DNA from: Saccharolobus caldissimus
Lineage (GTDB): Archaea; Thermoproteota; Thermoprotei_A; Sulfolobales; Sulfolobaceae
NCBI RefSeq assembly: GCF_020886315.1
Contig: NZ_AP025226.1
Coordinates: 558,001-622,000 of the forward strand
Length of the DNA: 64,000 nt
Direction of reading: 5' to 3'
Shown: positions 19,577 to 30,936 of the stretch, piece after piece
How positions within the stretch are numbered: position 1 is the first letter of the stretch
Layout: every line of letters starts with the position of its first letter
Made by a program: the position numbers and the translations under genes
Notes under the pieces: generated by a model
What the model saw: only the letters and a program-made list of their open reading frames with translations
Database searches by the model: none
Told to the model about the DNA's origin: nothing

Positions 19577-20629
19577 TCACCCTTGCTGACTATTTAAGTT
19601 TATATATGTTATTTTAGGAGCAGAGTTAAAATCATAATATGGTCTAATAGGTTCTCTTAAAAATATGGGCCTCTTTTTAGATCCTATTATAGAACCTTGT
19701 AGTAAAATATAAGTGTTCCTTACTATACCATATCTTACAAATCCACCTTTTGGATTTATCTCGTTAACATTATCACTAATCTTTAAAATCCTTTTATTAT
19801 ATTCTGTCCTCCTATGGAAACCTAACTGACCAGGTTGAGGGACATAACTAGGTGTACCCAATGAAGGACCTCTGGTACCTATTTTCCTACTTCCCTTTCT
19901 ATGTTTATGCCACCTTGGGAGTTCTATAACATTATATCTTTTTATTACACCTGCGAATCCCTTACCTTTAGTTACACCTATTACATCAATAAGCTGCCCT
20001 TCTCTAAAAACTTCTTTAATACTTACTTCCTTCCCTAAAATACTTAGAGCATAGCCTAACTGTTGCCCTTTATCTCCTCCGCCTATTTGAATCTCTACTA
20101 AATCTGGGACTTTTTTACCTAAAGAGGGAATTTTTCTAGGTATTGTACTAGCTAAAATTCTAAAATACAATATTCTATCTAAATTGGACTTAATAAGTTC
20201 CAATCGTTTACTAAATTTTTCTTCAAATTGTTTTTTCTTTTCTTCATTCTCTAAAAATTCTGATAAAGACTTTACTCGCCTAATTAAATCACGATTTAAA
20301 GAAGAGAGTGTCCAATATTCTGTTAACACGTTAGGTTCTCCTTTTTCGTCAATAGTATACGCTCTTAATGCCAACGGTATAATGGGAGGTGTTTCAACTA
20401 CCGTAACTGGCACATATATCTCCTTACCATTAGTAGGAGAATTAGGTCTATCATCTATAAGGAAAACATGTGTCATACCCACTTTATAGCCTACAAACCC
20501 TAATAATTTAGGCTTCTCAAAACTTACCTGCGGCCATGATCTTGGAGTAGGTAATAATTCTGAAGACCTCTTTCTTGGCCTAAGTCCAGCTGAACCACGT
20601 CTAGGTGAAGACAGTTTACGATGACCCAT
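19577..20629 (-). CDS. rpl3: large-subunit ribosomal protein L3p (uL3)
   Basis: This 350-residue protein starts MGHRKLSSPRRGSAGLRPRK and carries the central extension RWHKHRKGSRKIGTRGPSLG (about 238-257) that reaches toward the peptidyl transferase centre. It is the first ribosomal gene of the cluster. A TATA-like box about 45 nt before the ATG and a purine-rich GGGGAAG near the start suggest its own transcript with a short leader, in addition to possible read-through from ileS and the SPOUT gene. Confidence 0.97.
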   Translation of the reverse strand: MGHRKLSSPRRGSAGLRPRKRSSELLPTPRSWPQVSFEKPKLLGFVGYKVGMTHVFLIDDRPNSPTNGKEIYVPVTVVETPPIIPLALRAYTIDEKGEPNVLTEYWTLSSLNRDLIRRVKSLSEFLENEEKKKQFEEKFSKRLELIKSNLDRILYFRILASTIPRKIPSLGKKVPDLVEIQIGGGDKGQQLGYALSILGKEVSIKEVFREGQLIDVIGVTKGKGFAGVIKRYNVIELPRWHKHRKGSRKIGTRGPSLGTPSYVPQPGQLGFHRRTEYNKRILKISDNVNEINPKGGFVRYGIVRNTYILLQGSIIGSKKRPIFLREPIRPYYDFNSAPKITYINLNSQQG

Positions 20630-20670
20630 TAATCTTCCCCGCTAATGCTATTTCACCTATTACTTGGGAA

Positions 20671-20677
20671 TTATAAA
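20671..20677 (-). promoter_or_regulatory. probable TATA box of the L3-led ribosomal superoperon
   Basis: TTTATAA on the minus strand overlaps the end of the SPOUT gene and is 45 nt before the L3 ATG, predicting a leader of roughly 19 nt that contains GGGGA. The position is from inspection only. Confidence 0.45.
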
Positions 20678-20678
20678 T

Positions 20679-21431
20679 CTAACTTAACAGAATATTTAGT
20701 ATAGAAAGGGAATACGCTAAAGCCTCTTCTACTCTTATATCAGATACTCCTTGATTAATTGCGAAATTATACGATTTAGTAAGATACTTTTCGCCTAATT
20801 TATATAAAAGGTTACCTTTAGGCGGACCTATAAGTAATGTTATCCCAGACTTCTTATATAAATTGATAATTTCTTGCACATTTTTTACTGGATTTTTACC
20901 ACTTCTACTAGCGATTATCAAATTATCTAATTTAAGAATTTTCTCTAATTTTACAAAATCCATTTTAACTCCATTATAATATAGATTTCTATATGGTATA
21001 TAATCCAAATTTAGAGAATCTAAAATAAGAATTGAATTATAATTTGTATTAAGTTTTTTAGCATTTATTATTCCAAAATCCCCCTTATACCCTAATCTTA
21101 TTTCTCCTTCTATTCCTGATCGTGAAACTGCATGTAGGGGAATGTTTAGAGGGCTAGCCATTCCAACCTTTCTTAAATGTGGATTGATTGAAATGTATTT
21201 TTTAAGATACGGAGGAAGTAACATGTATTTAGTAAGATCATTAACTATATTTTTTAATTTTTTTGATTTTGATGAATCTTCTATCCAGTAAATTTTACTT
21301 ACCCTAAAAGTACTGACAACTCTAAGTATAAATGATAACTTTAATGTAATTTCTAGCAGAGAATTTTCTATATCAAAAGTTGATAAAAAAAGAGCTACAT
21401 TTAATGGTTTATAACGAGGAAAAGGATACAT
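20679..21431 (-). CDS. SPOUT-class putative RNA methyltransferase (COG2106/SPOUT1-like)
   Basis: A 250-residue protein with the features of the COG2106 group: a variable N-terminal half containing RKVGMASPLNIPLHAV (about 98-113), and a C-terminal knot region with ITLLIGPPKGNLL (196-208) and YNFAINQGVSDIRVEEALAY (222-241). These form the trefoil-knot S-adenosylmethionine site of SPOUT enzymes. Its usual place in archaea is just upstream of L3, as here, which suggests an rRNA target. The eukaryotic relative is SPOUT1. The start overlaps the ileS stop by 1 nt. The exact target base cannot be told from sequence. Confidence 0.82.
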   Translation of the reverse strand: MYPFPRYKPLNVALFLSTFDIENSLLEITLKLSFILRVVSTFRVSKIYWIEDSSKSKKLKNIVNDLTKYMLLPPYLKKYISINPHLRKVGMASPLNIPLHAVSRSGIEGEIRLGYKGDFGIINAKKLNTNYNSILILDSLNLDYIPYRNLYYNGVKMDFVKLEKILKLDNLIIASRSGKNPVKNVQEIINLYKKSGITLLIGPPKGNLLYKLGEKYLTKSYNFAINQGVSDIRVEEALAYSLSILNILLS

Positions 21432-24400
21432 TATTTCTTCTCAGATTTTTTAATTCCTATAATATAAGATTCACCCTCTATATCCCATTCCAGTACTAAA
21501 TCACCCTTAGCCTCTCCTAAATATAATTTATTAGCCCTAGTTTCATTTATTATGTAATTTTCCCATTTTTTAATCATCTCTATCCTTTCTTCTGGGACTT
21601 TAAGCGTTAACTCAATATAGTCTAAGATATTAAGACCTAGTTGCTTTCTCATAAACTGTATCCTTCTAATAATATCTCTTACTATTCCTTCTTCTTCCTC
21701 CTCTTTAGATATCTCTTTACTTATTACTACTATTCCTCCATCAAATCTTGCTGAAATATAACCCTCTATAGTTTCCTCTGAAATACTTACATGAGAATTA
21801 CTGATAATTACATCTTTACCGTCAATTATAGCTTTATGGACTTTATTAGTAAGTATATCTCTTGCTACAATATCCATGTTTTCCTCAATATATTTTATTA
21901 TTTTAGGCGAAAGCTCTTTATATTCTTTTCCTATTGCAGATCTATTTGGATTAACTTTATACTTACTGAATTTACTGAACTCCTCAATCTTGTTTATTTC
22001 AAGATCTTTTGTATTTAATAAAGATATTAATACGTCTTTGATTTTACTCATTTGATAAATAAGTTTCTCATCTTCAATAAAAATGAAGATCCTTGATAAG
22101 GGCCATCTTAACTTTAATCCAGCCTTAGCTCTAGCATTTAAAGCAGCCTCATTTATTTTCTTAGCAACCTCAAAAGCGTTCTCTAGCTCACTATTTATAA
22201 GTGATTCATCATAACCACTAATAGTTTCCATTGAGACTGATTCTTTTCCATTAACAACGAATGTTTTATAAATTTTCTCTGATATGAAAGGAATTACTGT
22301 TGACGCTAATATAATCCAATTCTTTAAAACATAGTACAAAATGGAATACATTGCAATTTTATCATTTGTAGTATTTTCTTGCCATGCTCTTTTTCTAATT
22401 AATTTTATGTAAAATCTACTTACGTCTTCAACTATAAAATTAACTAGATAATTAGCTAATTCATGAACTTTATAATCTTTCATAGCTTGGTAAATATTTT
22501 TTAGCATTGAATTGAATCTAGATAAAAGCCATAAATCTTCAAGTTTTGCATATTTTATCACCTCATTAAGACTATATCTAAGAGGATTAAAATTATCTAA
22601 ATTCATATAAGTTGATGCAAAGACATATGTATTCCAGATAATCTGTAAATCTCTTTTAGTTAACTCTAGTGACCTCCATGAGAATTTTGCATCTTCCCAC
22701 GTAGTATTTTTCAATAACCATAATCGTAGTATGTCTCTTCCATATTTTTGAATTACAACTGAAGGTTCAACGTAATTTCCTAAACTTTTATGCATCTCTC
22801 TACCTTGCTCATCTAACATAAATCCATGTACTAAAACGGAAACATAAGGAGATCTACCCATTAATATCATACCTGACCTTAATAAGCTGAAGAACCAACC
22901 TCTTAATTGATCATGACCCTCTAAAACTAAATCAACTGGTCCTAATTCTTTCCATTTTTCTTTCCAATCTTTGCCTAAACTTGCGAAAAATGCAACGCCA
23001 CTATCGAACCATACATCAGCTACATCTGGAATTCTCTTCGCGATACCACCGCATTTATTACATTTTACTTTAACATTATCTATCCAAGGCCTATGCAAAT
23101 CATCTGGAACTGGCGTAATCGCGACTTTTTCTAACTCTTCTTTACTTCCTACAACTATAATATTTCCACAATTTTCACATATCCAAATAGGTAATGGAGT
23201 TCCCCAAAATCTTTGCCTGCTTATAACCCAATCTCTAAGGTCTTTGACCATGTTTAATATTCTAGATCTTCCCCACTCTGGTATCCAGTTTACCTTATTT
23301 ATTTCATCTAACATCTCATTTTTTATCTTTGTTACTTTTATAAACCACTGATCTACAGCTCTAAGTATTAATGGAGTCTTGCATCTCCAACATACTGGAT
23401 AACGGTGGATTATTTTTCCATTATATAGAAGCGCATTACGTTGTTTTAGATCTTCAATAATTATTTTTGAAGCTTCTCTTACTTTTAATCCTTTATATTT
23501 CCCTCCCTCTTCTGTAAATTCTCCTTTATCATTTACAAACATAATTACTGGAAAACCATATTTTTGACCTATTATGAAATCCTCTTCTCCGTGTCCTGGT
23601 GCACTGTGCACAAGCCCAGTACCCTCATTTAACATCACAATATTACCAGCATCTACTACATAATGGTAATTATCTAACTTCATCTGAGCAGGTATTAGAT
23701 CCTTTAAAGGATGCTCATATTTAACACCTAATAGCTCTTCACCCTTAAATGTCCTTATTACCTTGTAATTATTTATTCTAGCATCTTTCATCACAGCTTC
23801 CACTCTATCCTTAGCAATTATCAGAATTTCACCATTAACCTCTACTTCTGCATATTCATAGTCCTTATTTACCATAACAAAAACATTAGCCGGTATTGTC
23901 CAAGGTGTAGTGGTCCAAATTACTAAATATTTATTATCATTTTTTACCTTAAACTTAACGTAAATAGAGGGATCCTCTAACTCTCTATATTCAGATACTT
24001 CGTAATCCGATAAAGTAGTCTCACATCTAGGGCACCAATGCAAAACTGCTGTACCTTTACCTAGTAAACCTTTCTCATAAGCGCTTTTTATAACACTCCA
24101 AGAGGCACTTATATATGAAGGATCTAATGTATAATATGGATTTTCCCAATCCATAAAAACTCCAACGTCTTTAAAGCTTTGAGTCATCATAGAAGCATTA
24201 TAAAGCGCAAATTCCCTACATTTGTTTATAAAATTCTCTATGCCAATTTTGTCAATTATTTCTTGTTTAGTAGATATTCCTAATTGCTTTTCTATAGCTA
24301 CCTCAATAGGCAACCCATGAGTGTCATAACCAGGTTGATCATGAACTCTCTTACCTAATAATCTTTCATATCTTAATACACAATCCTTAATTACCTTATT

Positions 24401-24571
24401 CCAAATAGTCCCAATATGAGGGACAGGACTTGAAGGATATGGAGGACCATCTATAAAGAGAAACTTTTCCTTTCTCTTACTTACTTCGACCTTTAATTTC
24501 TCGTATATTTTATTATCATTCCAGTACCTTATTATTTCGTCTTCAATTAACTTTGGATCATAATTGCCCAT
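21431..24571 (-). CDS. ileS: isoleucyl-tRNA synthetase
   Basis: This 1046-residue class I synthetase has the HIGH motif as PHIGT within [14 protein letters not shown] (about 48-61) and the KMSKS motif as HKSLGN (near residue 595). Zinc-type cysteine pairs are present (CPRC, CWRC, CENC with CNKC). A long CP1 editing domain lies between, and an anticodon-binding domain with archaeal/eukaryotic C-terminal extension follows. It charges tRNA-Ile and edits Val-tRNA-Ile. A TATA-like TTTTTATAA about 55-60 nt upstream suggests a leader of roughly 35 nt. The length is normal for archaeal IleRS. Confidence 0.97.
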   Translation of the reverse strand: MGNYDPKLIEDEIIRYWNDNKIYEKLKVEVSKRKEKFLFIDGPPYPSSPVPHIGTIWNKVIKDCVLRYERLLGKRVHDQPGYDTHGLPIEVAIEKQLGISTKQEIIDKIGIENFINKCREFALYNASMMTQSFKDVGVFMDWENPYYTLDPSYISASWSVIKSAYEKGLLGKGTAVLHWCPRCETTLSDYEVSEYRELEDPSIYVKFKVKNDNKYLVIWTTTPWTIPANVFVMVNKDYEYAEVEVNGEILIIAKDRVEAVMKDARINNYKVIRTFKGEELLGVKYEHPLKDLIPAQMKLDNYHYVVDAGNIVMLNEGTGLVHSAPGHGEEDFIIGQKYGFPVIMFVNDKGEFTEEGGKYKGLKVREASKIIIEDLKQRNALLYNGKIIHRYPVCWRCKTPLILRAVDQWFIKVTKIKNEMLDEINKVNWIPEWGRSRILNMVKDLRDWVISRQRFWGTPLPIWICENCGNIIVVGSKEELEKVAITPVPDDLHRPWIDNVKVKCNKCGGIAKRIPDVADVWFDSGVAFFASLGKDWKEKWKELGPVDLVLEGHDQLRGWFFSLLRSGMILMGRSPYVSVLVHGFMLDEQGREMHKSLGNYVEPSVVIQKYGRDILRLWLLKNTTWEDAKFSWRSLELTKRDLQIIWNTYVFASTYMNLDNFNPLRYSLNEVIKYAKLEDLWLLSRFNSMLKNIYQAMKDYKVHELANYLVNFIVEDVSRFYIKLIRKRAWQENTTNDKIAMYSILYYVLKNWIILASTVIPFISEKIYKTFVVNGKESVSMETISGYDESLINSELENAFEVAKKINEAALNARAKAGLKLRWPLSRIFIFIEDEKLIYQMSKIKDVLISLLNTKDLEINKIEEFSKFSKYKVNPNRSAIGKEYKELSPKIIKYIEENMDIVARDILTNKVHKAIIDGKDVIISNSHVSISEETIEGYISARFDGGIVVISKEISKEEEEEGIVRDIIRRIQFMRKQLGLNILDYIELTLKVPEERIEMIKKWENYIINETRANKLYLGEAKGDLVLEWDIEGESYIIGIKKSEKK

Positions 24572-24793
24572 AAGGGATCGAACTACAGTAGATAATTTAG
24601 CCCACCAAACCTTATTACATTAAATAGCTTATAAAAATTTTAGGTACTCAAAGATTGGCCTTCCAGATAGATGGAAAATAAACTTTATGTATACAAATTT
24701 AGTATGTGACCTATTTTATTGTTAAATCATTAATATTTCTACAAAATTTTAATTAGTATTTATATAATTGTATAAAAACTTATCCATTATATA

Positions 24794-24825
24794 TTATTTT
24801 TATATAATATATTATATAAAAATAA
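24794..24825. repeat. perfect 32-nt AT-only palindrome downstream of leuB
   Basis: The left half TTATTTTTATATAATA (24794-24809) is matched exactly by its reverse complement at 24810-24825. A second, weaker arm pair AACTTAT/ATAAGTT lies outside it. It starts 14 nt beyond the leuB stop, so it may act as a 3' hairpin or transcription end. The rest of 24572-24839 is AT-rich, holds the ileS promoter, and shows no gene. Confidence 0.7.
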
Positions 24826-24839
24826 GTTGTTATTGACCT

Positions 24840-25853
24840 TTAAGATATAAACTTATATATTTCGTCTATCATTTCTATCATTTTGGCATTACCTCCTATA
24901 TCTGGCGTTAGCTTTTCTCCTTTCTCATAGACTTTAATTATTGAATTTTCTAAGGATTTAGAGGCTAGTAAGTATTTACTATCCATAGATATTTCATACA
25001 TTCTATTAAACATCATAGATATAGAAAGCAAAAATGCTGTAGGATTAGCTATCCCCTTACCAGCAATATCAAATGCAGCACCATGAACAGGCTCAAACAT
25101 CGACTTTTTATCACCAATATTTGCAGAAGGGGCTAAGCCAAGACTACCCGCTATTTGACTGGCCTCATCACTTAATATATCCCCATACACATTAGTAGTA
25201 ACTATAACGTCAAATTTGCTGGGATCTTTAACGAGGTTAGCTGCAGCTGCATCGACGTACATTTCTTCAAAAATAACTTTATCTTTCAATAATTCTCTGC
25301 AGATTCTTGCGAAAAGTCCATCTGTAACTCTCATAACATTTGCCTTATGAACACATGTAATTTTACCTCGTCTTTTCAAAGCATAACTTAATGCTACATT
25401 AATGATTCTTTTAGATGCGAACTCTGTTATTACCTTTAATCCTACAGCAACACCATCAGAAGCCATAAATTCAAATCCCTTATATAAATCCTCAGTATTT
25501 TCCCTTACTATTAGTATATCAACATTCTTGTACTTAGATTGCACATTGGGCAAAGACTTAGCTGGCCTTATATTAGCGTACATATCATACATTTGCCTTA
25601 ATTTAACTACAACATCCATTGCACTCTCTCCTACCGGCCCCTTTAATATCATATCTGATTTCTCTATCACATTTAACGAATGTTTAGGTAAAGCTTCGCC
25701 ATATTTACTTAGAGCTGAATCCCCTGCTTCAACTTCAATAAAATTTACATCAAGCTTATATATCTCCTTAAGTTTAGATAAAATTTTTTTACTTCCTTCA
25801 TATATTTCAGGACCTATTCCATCACCTGGTATAACAGCTACATTAAAGGTCAT
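24840..25853 (-). CDS. leuB: 3-isopropylmalate dehydrogenase (beta-decarboxylating dehydrogenase family)
   Basis: A 337-residue member of the isocitrate/isopropylmalate dehydrogenase family. It has AVIPGDGIGPEIYEGSKKIL (5-24) and the substrate loop KLRQMYDMYANIRPAK with its Arg residues. The metal-site aspartates lie in TTNVYGDILSDEASQIAGSL, and the NAD-binding loop is EPVHGAAFDIAGKGIANPTA. It oxidises and decarboxylates 3-isopropylmalate in leucine synthesis. In Sulfolobales the same enzyme type may also act on homoisocitrate for lysine synthesis, so the assignment is to family with LeuB preferred. It is 12 nt downstream of DUF447 and may share its transcript. Confidence 0.92.
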   Translation of the reverse strand: MTFNVAVIPGDGIGPEIYEGSKKILSKLKEIYKLDVNFIEVEAGDSALSKYGEALPKHSLNVIEKSDMILKGPVGESAMDVVVKLRQMYDMYANIRPAKSLPNVQSKYKNVDILIVRENTEDLYKGFEFMASDGVAVGLKVITEFASKRIINVALSYALKRRGKITCVHKANVMRVTDGLFARICRELLKDKVIFEEMYVDAAAANLVKDPSKFDVIVTTNVYGDILSDEASQIAGSLGLAPSANIGDKKSMFEPVHGAAFDIAGKGIANPTAFLLSISMMFNRMYEISMDSKYLLASKSLENSIIKVYEKGEKLTPDIGGNAKMIEMIDEIYKFIS

Positions 25854-25865
25854 ATGTAAACAACA

Positions 25866-26453
25866 TTAGTCTAGCTTAAATCCTTTTAATCTAATGTTTT
25901 CCTCTATCTCATTTAAGATATTAATTAAATCTGGTGATGTACGTTTTATAACGTTATATTCATATTTAAGAATTTCAATAAGCCTTTCTAAATCCTCTCC
26001 TTTGTATATATCTAATCTGGTATAATTTACTAGAAGATCTATTAGTAAAAAATCTCCCCTATTATAAGCTTGAGTTATGTATGTGTTTATCTCTAAATCA
26101 AGAGGAGAAACCCTAAATATAGAAGGATCGTCTTCTGTAACTTTAATACATTCAGCAAATATTATATTTAAATTCTTTAAAACTGGAATATTATATTCAC
26201 TATCTAGATCAAAGTTGAGTTTTTCTAACAGAGAATATACAAATAATCTAGAGTTTAAAGTAATATGTATTGAGCATTTATTATTTTTAGTTAAATTTGC
26301 AAAAGTAAGAGTATTTTTATATATTCTTAAACTTAAACTATCGTTATTTACTATAATCCCTAAAGGCTTTATTACTGGCCTAACTCCAGAAGTGCCTACT
26401 AATGTCTCATATATACCATCATGAGGAAAGAACATTTTTAAAAATCTCTTCAT
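25866..26453 (-). CDS. DUF447 family protein, FMN-binding split-barrel type
   Basis: A 195-residue archaeal protein with the DUF447 opening MFFPHDGIYETLVGTSG and IKPLGIIVNNDSLSLRIYKN (about 30-49), then a second half of alternating strands and helices ending in a charged helix. Structures of the family show a flavin-reductase-like split barrel that can bind FMN; the cellular role is unknown. It lies upstream of leuB, 12 nt apart, so they probably form an operon. Its start is only 9 nt from the divergent peptidase gene, so the two promoters must overlap coding DNA. Confidence 0.78.
   Translation of the reverse strand: MKRFLKMFFPHDGIYETLVGTSGVRPVIKPLGIIVNNDSLSLRIYKNTLTFANLTKNNKCSIHITLNSRLFVYSLLEKLNFDLDSEYNIPVLKNLNIIFAECIKVTEDDPSIFRVSPLDLEINTYITQAYNRGDFLLIDLLVNYTRLDIYKGEDLERLIEILKYEYNVIKRTSPDLINILNEIEENIRLKGFKLD
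26435..26444 (+). promoter_or_regulatory. TATA box of the M28 peptidase-like gene inside the DUF447 start
   Basis: TTTTTAAAAA is centred 24 nt before GTG 26463 and lies within the first codons of the divergent DUF447 gene. Confidence 0.4.
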
Positions 26454-26462
26454 AGTTTACTT

Positions 26463-27932
26463 GTGATTTTAGAACGCCTTAAAGCCTTGTCTAAATACGG
26501 TGAAATAATATCTGGGTCTAGAACAGAAATAAAAATTAGAGATGAAATAAAAAAATTTCTTGAAGATGTTTGCGATGAAATTAGAATCACTCCAATTCGA
26601 ACACTTAATTGGGAGCAAAGGGAATTAATCTTTGAGTGTAATGGAAAGAGATTTAATGCTATTTCATTACCCTATTCTTTATCTATTGACATTGAAGCTC
26701 AAGTTGTAGGGGAATTTGATGAATGCAAAAATAATGTAATAAAAATAAAAGTGAACGATCTGTATGAAATCAATAAATATTATATTCGATCTGTAGACTC
26801 TGGATGTTTTGGAGTTATTTTTACGCTTGATGATAAAATGAGAAAATTTATAATAAAATACGGGGACCTCTTAAGTTATAAACCTAATCCTCCACCTCCA
26901 ATTCCTGCAATTTACGTTAAAGCTTCAGATTTCCCATATATTACGGGAAAGTGTAGAATTTTACTTAAGACCAGTATAAATCCTTATGCGACTGGATATA
27001 TAATTGAAGGTATAGTAAACTCTAGAAATGAAAATAAAGCAATACATATTACAGCTCATCACGATCATTGGTTCTATGGAGAAAGAGATGACTTATTAGC
27101 AGTAGCCTTACTTCCGGAATTTGCTTCCAATTTATATGAAATCCATTTAATTTCGTTCACTGCAGAAGAATCAGGAGCTATTAATTTTTCTACGTTTTCT
27201 TGGTCTTATGGATCTAGAACATTTCTCCAAAAAATTATTAATCTAGATAATATAATATTAAATATTAATCTAGATAATATAGGTGAAAATAACATTGTAA
27301 TTAAAACTGTACCTAGTATGGTAACAAATATACGAAAATTCTATGATAATGTAATTAGTATACCAGAAATATATACTGATAGTTATTCATATGTAAAAAA
27401 GGGTATACCTAGCATAAATATAGAGAGTGCTCCTAATCCCCACTATCATAGTGAAAGTGACATTATAGAAGCTAAAGATGATAGAATAATTAACAATATT
27501 AAAATAACGATAAATTTAATAAATAGAATAATTAACAATAATATAGAATTTAATGTAAAAGAGATGGAAGAATATCTAAAGAATATCATGTATAATTTAC
27601 CATTATCATTAAAAACATATTTAATAAATATAACTGATAAATTAAATCAAAATGATATTTACATTTTGAGAGAATTATTTAAATTTTATGGAGGTATAAT
27701 ATCCCTTGATAAACCATATGCAAATGTAAAATTATTTCATAAAATTATTGGAATTGAAGAAGCTAGAAGTGCTAGCTCAAAGATATGCATTGAAGATTTA
27801 GGATGTCTAGAAAAAGTAAAAGATTACGAAGAATATAATAGATATTACTCATATTATATCTCAGAATTAAAAGAACAAATAACTAATGACTATCTAGATA
27901 AATTATATTTATTATTAAAGAAATTCCTCTAA
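26463..27932 (+). CDS. M28-family peptidase-like zinc hydrolase
   Basis: This 489-residue protein has the M28 metal and catalytic pattern in order: HHD in ITAHHDHW (His199, Asp201), Asp210 in RDDLLA, the Glu pair 235-236 in TAEESG, Asp271 in NLDNIG, and His329 in NPHYHSESD. M28 enzymes are aminopeptidases with two zinc ions. No signal peptide or membrane segment is present, so it is probably cytosolic. The C-terminal 140 residues are Asn/Lys/Ile-rich and not recognised. It overlaps the convergent HAD gene by 18 nt. Substrate is unknown. Confidence 0.83.
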   Translation: MILERLKALSKYGEIISGSRTEIKIRDEIKKFLEDVCDEIRITPIRTLNWEQRELIFECNGKRFNAISLPYSLSIDIEAQVVGEFDECKNNVIKIKVNDLYEINKYYIRSVDSGCFGVIFTLDDKMRKFIIKYGDLLSYKPNPPPPIPAIYVKASDFPYITGKCRILLKTSINPYATGYIIEGIVNSRNENKAIHITAHHDHWFYGERDDLLAVALLPEFASNLYEIHLISFTAEESGAINFSTFSWSYGSRTFLQKIINLDNIILNINLDNIGENNIVIKTVPSMVTNIRKFYDNVISIPEIYTDSYSYVKKGIPSINIESAPNPHYHSESDIIEAKDDRIINNIKITINLINRIINNNIEFNVKEMEEYLKNIMYNLPLSLKTYLINITDKLNQNDIYILRELFKFYGGIISLDKPYANVKLFHKIIGIEEARSASSKICIEDLGCLEKVKDYEEYNRYYSYYISELKEQITNDYLDKLYLLLKKFL

Positions 27933-28643
27933 TTGAGTAAGGCTTGATATAACGAAATCCGCATAGAGTTCTGCATTCTTGACTTTACCTTTTCTATCTA
28001 AAAGCACACTATTCATATTTGCCTTTTTTGCAGCTAAGCAATCCTTTATTGGATCATCCCCAATAAATATACATGAATTAGGATTTACAGATAACCTTTC
28101 ACAAGCTAAAATAAAGGGTTCTAAATTAGGTTTTGGTTTGATCCCCTCTTCTCCAGCAATTATTATAATATCAAATTTATCTATTAGAGGAAAATTTCTT
28201 AACCTTTTATTCTTATTTCCCCCTTCTCCATCACTATTTGTAATTATACCTAGTTTGTATCCTTTACTACTTAAATATTCCACGATTTCTTTTGCATCAT
28301 CATAAGGTTCATTTTGACTTGCTATCGACCAATATAAACTAGTCCAGTCATAAAGTTGTGCCTTATCTATATCGTGAAAATTTAAGGCTTTAAGAACATT
28401 TTCCCACCATTTATTTCTATTATATTCCCCTTCTCTCTCTAATCTATTGCTCTCTATTTCTGTTAGTTTTATAATTATATTTAAATCTATTTCATGCTTA
28501 TAATTCTCTTTTATATAATTGTATATATCTTTGCTTACAGCAAGCAATGCTTCCCGTGACTTCTCCTCAAAATTTACTAATGTATTATCAAAATCAAAAA
28601 GTATTGCCTTAATATTATTGAAAATTTTATTATCTAAATACAA
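27915..28643 (-). CDS. HAD-superfamily hydrolase
   Basis: A 242-residue HAD protein with all four motifs: I, LFDFDNTLVN (about 15-24, nucleophile Asp17); II, GIITNSDG (near 133-140); III, Lys in GEEGIKPKP; IV, FIGDDPIKDCLAAKKA. A helical cap between motifs I and II fits subfamily I phosphatases of the YjjG/2-haloacid dehalogenase-like kind. The substrate cannot be predicted; small phosphorylated metabolites are usual. It follows EF-2 by 6 nt and is likely co-transcribed with it. Confidence 0.9.
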   Translation of the reverse strand: MYLDNKIFNNIKAILFDFDNTLVNFEEKSREALLAVSKDIYNYIKENYKHEIDLNIIIKLTEIESNRLEREGEYNRNKWWENVLKALNFHDIDKAQLYDWTSLYWSIASQNEPYDDAKEIVEYLSSKGYKLGIITNSDGEGGNKNKRLRNFPLIDKFDIIIIAGEEGIKPKPNLEPFILACERLSVNPNSCIFIGDDPIKDCLAAKKANMNSVLLDRKGKVKNAELYADFVISSLTQLEEFL

Positions 28644-28649
28644 TTTATA

Positions 28650-30860
28650 TCACGATATGAAGTCTTCAACTTTAGGTAATTCTTTTGGTAATCCTTTTCT
28701 TTCTCTAATTTTATTTATTACATCTAATAATATACTATCTGGTACTGGAGCCCATCTACTAAACTCGGTACCCCAAAATGCTCTACCACCAGTAGCACCT
28801 CTTAACTCACTAGCCATATCATATGACTCTGCTACTGGTATTTCGGCTATTACCCTAGCCATATTTGACACTTGAGAAACGTCTAGTATTTTACCTCTTT
28901 TTCTAGTTATTACCGCAGTAACATTACCTATGAGATCTGTAGGAACTCTTATGTCTAATTTCTGTATGGGCTCTAATAAGGTAGGCCTAGATGTTAAAAA
29001 CCCAGCAAATATGGAATTTCTAACCGCAGGATATATCTGAGCTGGGCCTCTATGGGCTGGGTCCTCGTGAATTATTGCATCATGCATAATTACCTTTACC
29101 CCTCTTATGGGTTCATGCGCTAAAGGCCCTTCTTTCATTGCTAATCTAAAACCTTGAATAACAGTATCTATTACTTCTCTTAAATGCTGAACACCGCTTG
29201 TCATATCTACTAAAATATTAACATTTTCATCTATAGCGATTATCCTTTTCGCTTCATCGTAATCCCAATCTGCCTCATCCCTTAGTATTTTAGCCATTTC
29301 TTTGTTATCCATATCTTCTCTAACAGTCCCATTGCTTATTAGTTCTATAGTCTTATCATTTAATGGCTCTACACTGAAATAGAATTTATTGTGCTTATTT
29401 GGAGATTTACCTTCAAATATCTGACTCTTTGCTCTTATACTTTCCCTGTAAACTACAATAGGAGGAGTAGTAATTACGTCTATACCATAATTTTCCCTTA
29501 ATAACTGCAATGAAACTTCTAAATGTAAGAAACCCATCCCTGATAATAAATACTCTCCGGTCTCCTCATTAATTTTAACTATTAGATTAGGATCTTCAAT
29601 ACTTAGTTTCCTTAATGCATCTATCATCTTTGTTAGATCCTTAGGATTTTTAGGTTCTACAGCTATAGTAACTACTGGCTCTGATATATAATGTAATCTT
29701 TCAAAACTGCCTTGAACATCTTTAAAAGCTACAGATAAAGCAGTTTCACCGGATCTAGCCCTATCTAGCCCCAAAACAGCAGCTATATTCCCTGCTGGGA
29801 TTTCTTCTGCAAGCTCTCTCGTTGGACCCATATATAGGCTTACTTGCAATACTCTTTGTGAAGTTTTGGCGTTAACTAACCATAGTTCTTCGCCAGCTCT
29901 GAGAGTTCCAGAAAATACTCTGCCGGTTGCAACTAAACCGGCATGTGGATCTACCTTCATGTCAGTAATCATGAAAACTATTGGACCATTAGGATCTGCA
30001 TTTAACATTGCCTTAGCTACTTCACTGTCAAGACTTCCTTTCCATATTTTCGGAATTCTATATTTTTGAGCTTCTATTGGATTTGGAACAAACTTTATTG
30101 CAGCATCTAATAATGCTTCGTGAATAGGAACTTGTGAGGCTAGTTCTTCAACTTTAGATTTATCTGAAGAAGTATATGCGTCAATTACATGTTTCATATT
30201 TATACCTTTTTTCTGAGCCATAGGTAAGCTAAATCCCCACTTATCCTTAGCAGATCCAAATATTACATTGCCAGCTTGTGGATTAATCATCCATTTTTCT
30301 TTAAATTCTGGCTCCCCATACATATCAATTAAGTTGTTAAATTGCCTAATTATATCTAGCAATCTATTTAGCATTTCTTGAGGACTTAGCTTTAATTCTT
30401 TAACTAATCTATCTACTTTATTTATAAATAGAATTGGTCTTACTCTCTCCTCTAAGCTTTGCCTTAATACAGTCTCAGTCTGTGTCATAATTCCCTCTAC
30501 TGCATCTACTACTACTATCGATCCATCTAAAACTCTTAGACTTCTCGTAACTCTTCCACTAAAATCAACGTGACCTGGCGTATCTATTAGATTAATTACA
30601 TAACCCTTACCTTCAACTTCGTGATATAAGCTAATGTTAGCAGCCTTTACTGTTATACCTCGCTGTTGCTCCACATTTAGATAATCAAGTGCAAGTGCTT
30701 CTCCCGCAACCTTTGGTGATATTATTCCAGCTGCAGCAAGTAGTGTATCACTTGTTGTAGTTTTACCGTGATCTACGTGCGCTATTATCCCTATATTCCT
30801 AACCCTTGTCCTATCTTTCATTAAACTAAGTACTTGTTCTACTGTCTTGTATCTAGGCAA
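28650..30860 (-). CDS. fusA: translation elongation factor EF-2
   Basis: This 736-residue GTPase has G1 AHVDHGKTT (about 27-35), G3 DTPGHVDF, and G4 NKVD, followed by the EF-G/EF-2 domains II-V. The segment [20 protein letters not shown] in domain IV includes the histidine that is converted to diphthamide in archaea and eukaryotes. EF-2 drives ribosomal translocation. The start is TTG with GGTGAT correctly spaced before it. The HAD gene follows closely. No oddities. Confidence 0.97.
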   Translation of the reverse strand: MPRYKTVEQVLSLMKDRTRVRNIGIIAHVDHGKTTTSDTLLAAAGIISPKVAGEALALDYLNVEQQRGITVKAANISLYHEVEGKGYVINLIDTPGHVDFSGRVTRSLRVLDGSIVVVDAVEGIMTQTETVLRQSLEERVRPILFINKVDRLVKELKLSPQEMLNRLLDIIRQFNNLIDMYGEPEFKEKWMINPQAGNVIFGSAKDKWGFSLPMAQKKGINMKHVIDAYTSSDKSKVEELASQVPIHEALLDAAIKFVPNPIEAQKYRIPKIWKGSLDSEVAKAMLNADPNGPIVFMITDMKVDPHAGLVATGRVFSGTLRAGEELWLVNAKTSQRVLQVSLYMGPTRELAEEIPAGNIAAVLGLDRARSGETALSVAFKDVQGSFERLHYISEPVVTIAVEPKNPKDLTKMIDALRKLSIEDPNLIVKINEETGEYLLSGMGFLHLEVSLQLLRENYGIDVITTPPIVVYRESIRAKSQIFEGKSPNKHNKFYFSVEPLNDKTIELISNGTVREDMDNKEMAKILRDEADWDYDEAKRIIAIDENVNILVDMTSGVQHLREVIDTVIQGFRLAMKEGPLAHEPIRGVKVIMHDAIIHEDPAHRGPAQIYPAVRNSIFAGFLTSRPTLLEPIQKLDIRVPTDLIGNVTAVITRKRGKILDVSQVSNMARVIAEIPVAESYDMASELRGATGGRAFWGTEFSRWAPVPDSILLDVINKIRERKGLPKELPKVEDFIS

Positions 30861-30936
30861 TTAAAATCACCAACTTCTTGCTCTTAAACTTCTATAGACC
30901 CATATTAAAAGGTAATGCATAAAAGAATCTAAAAAT

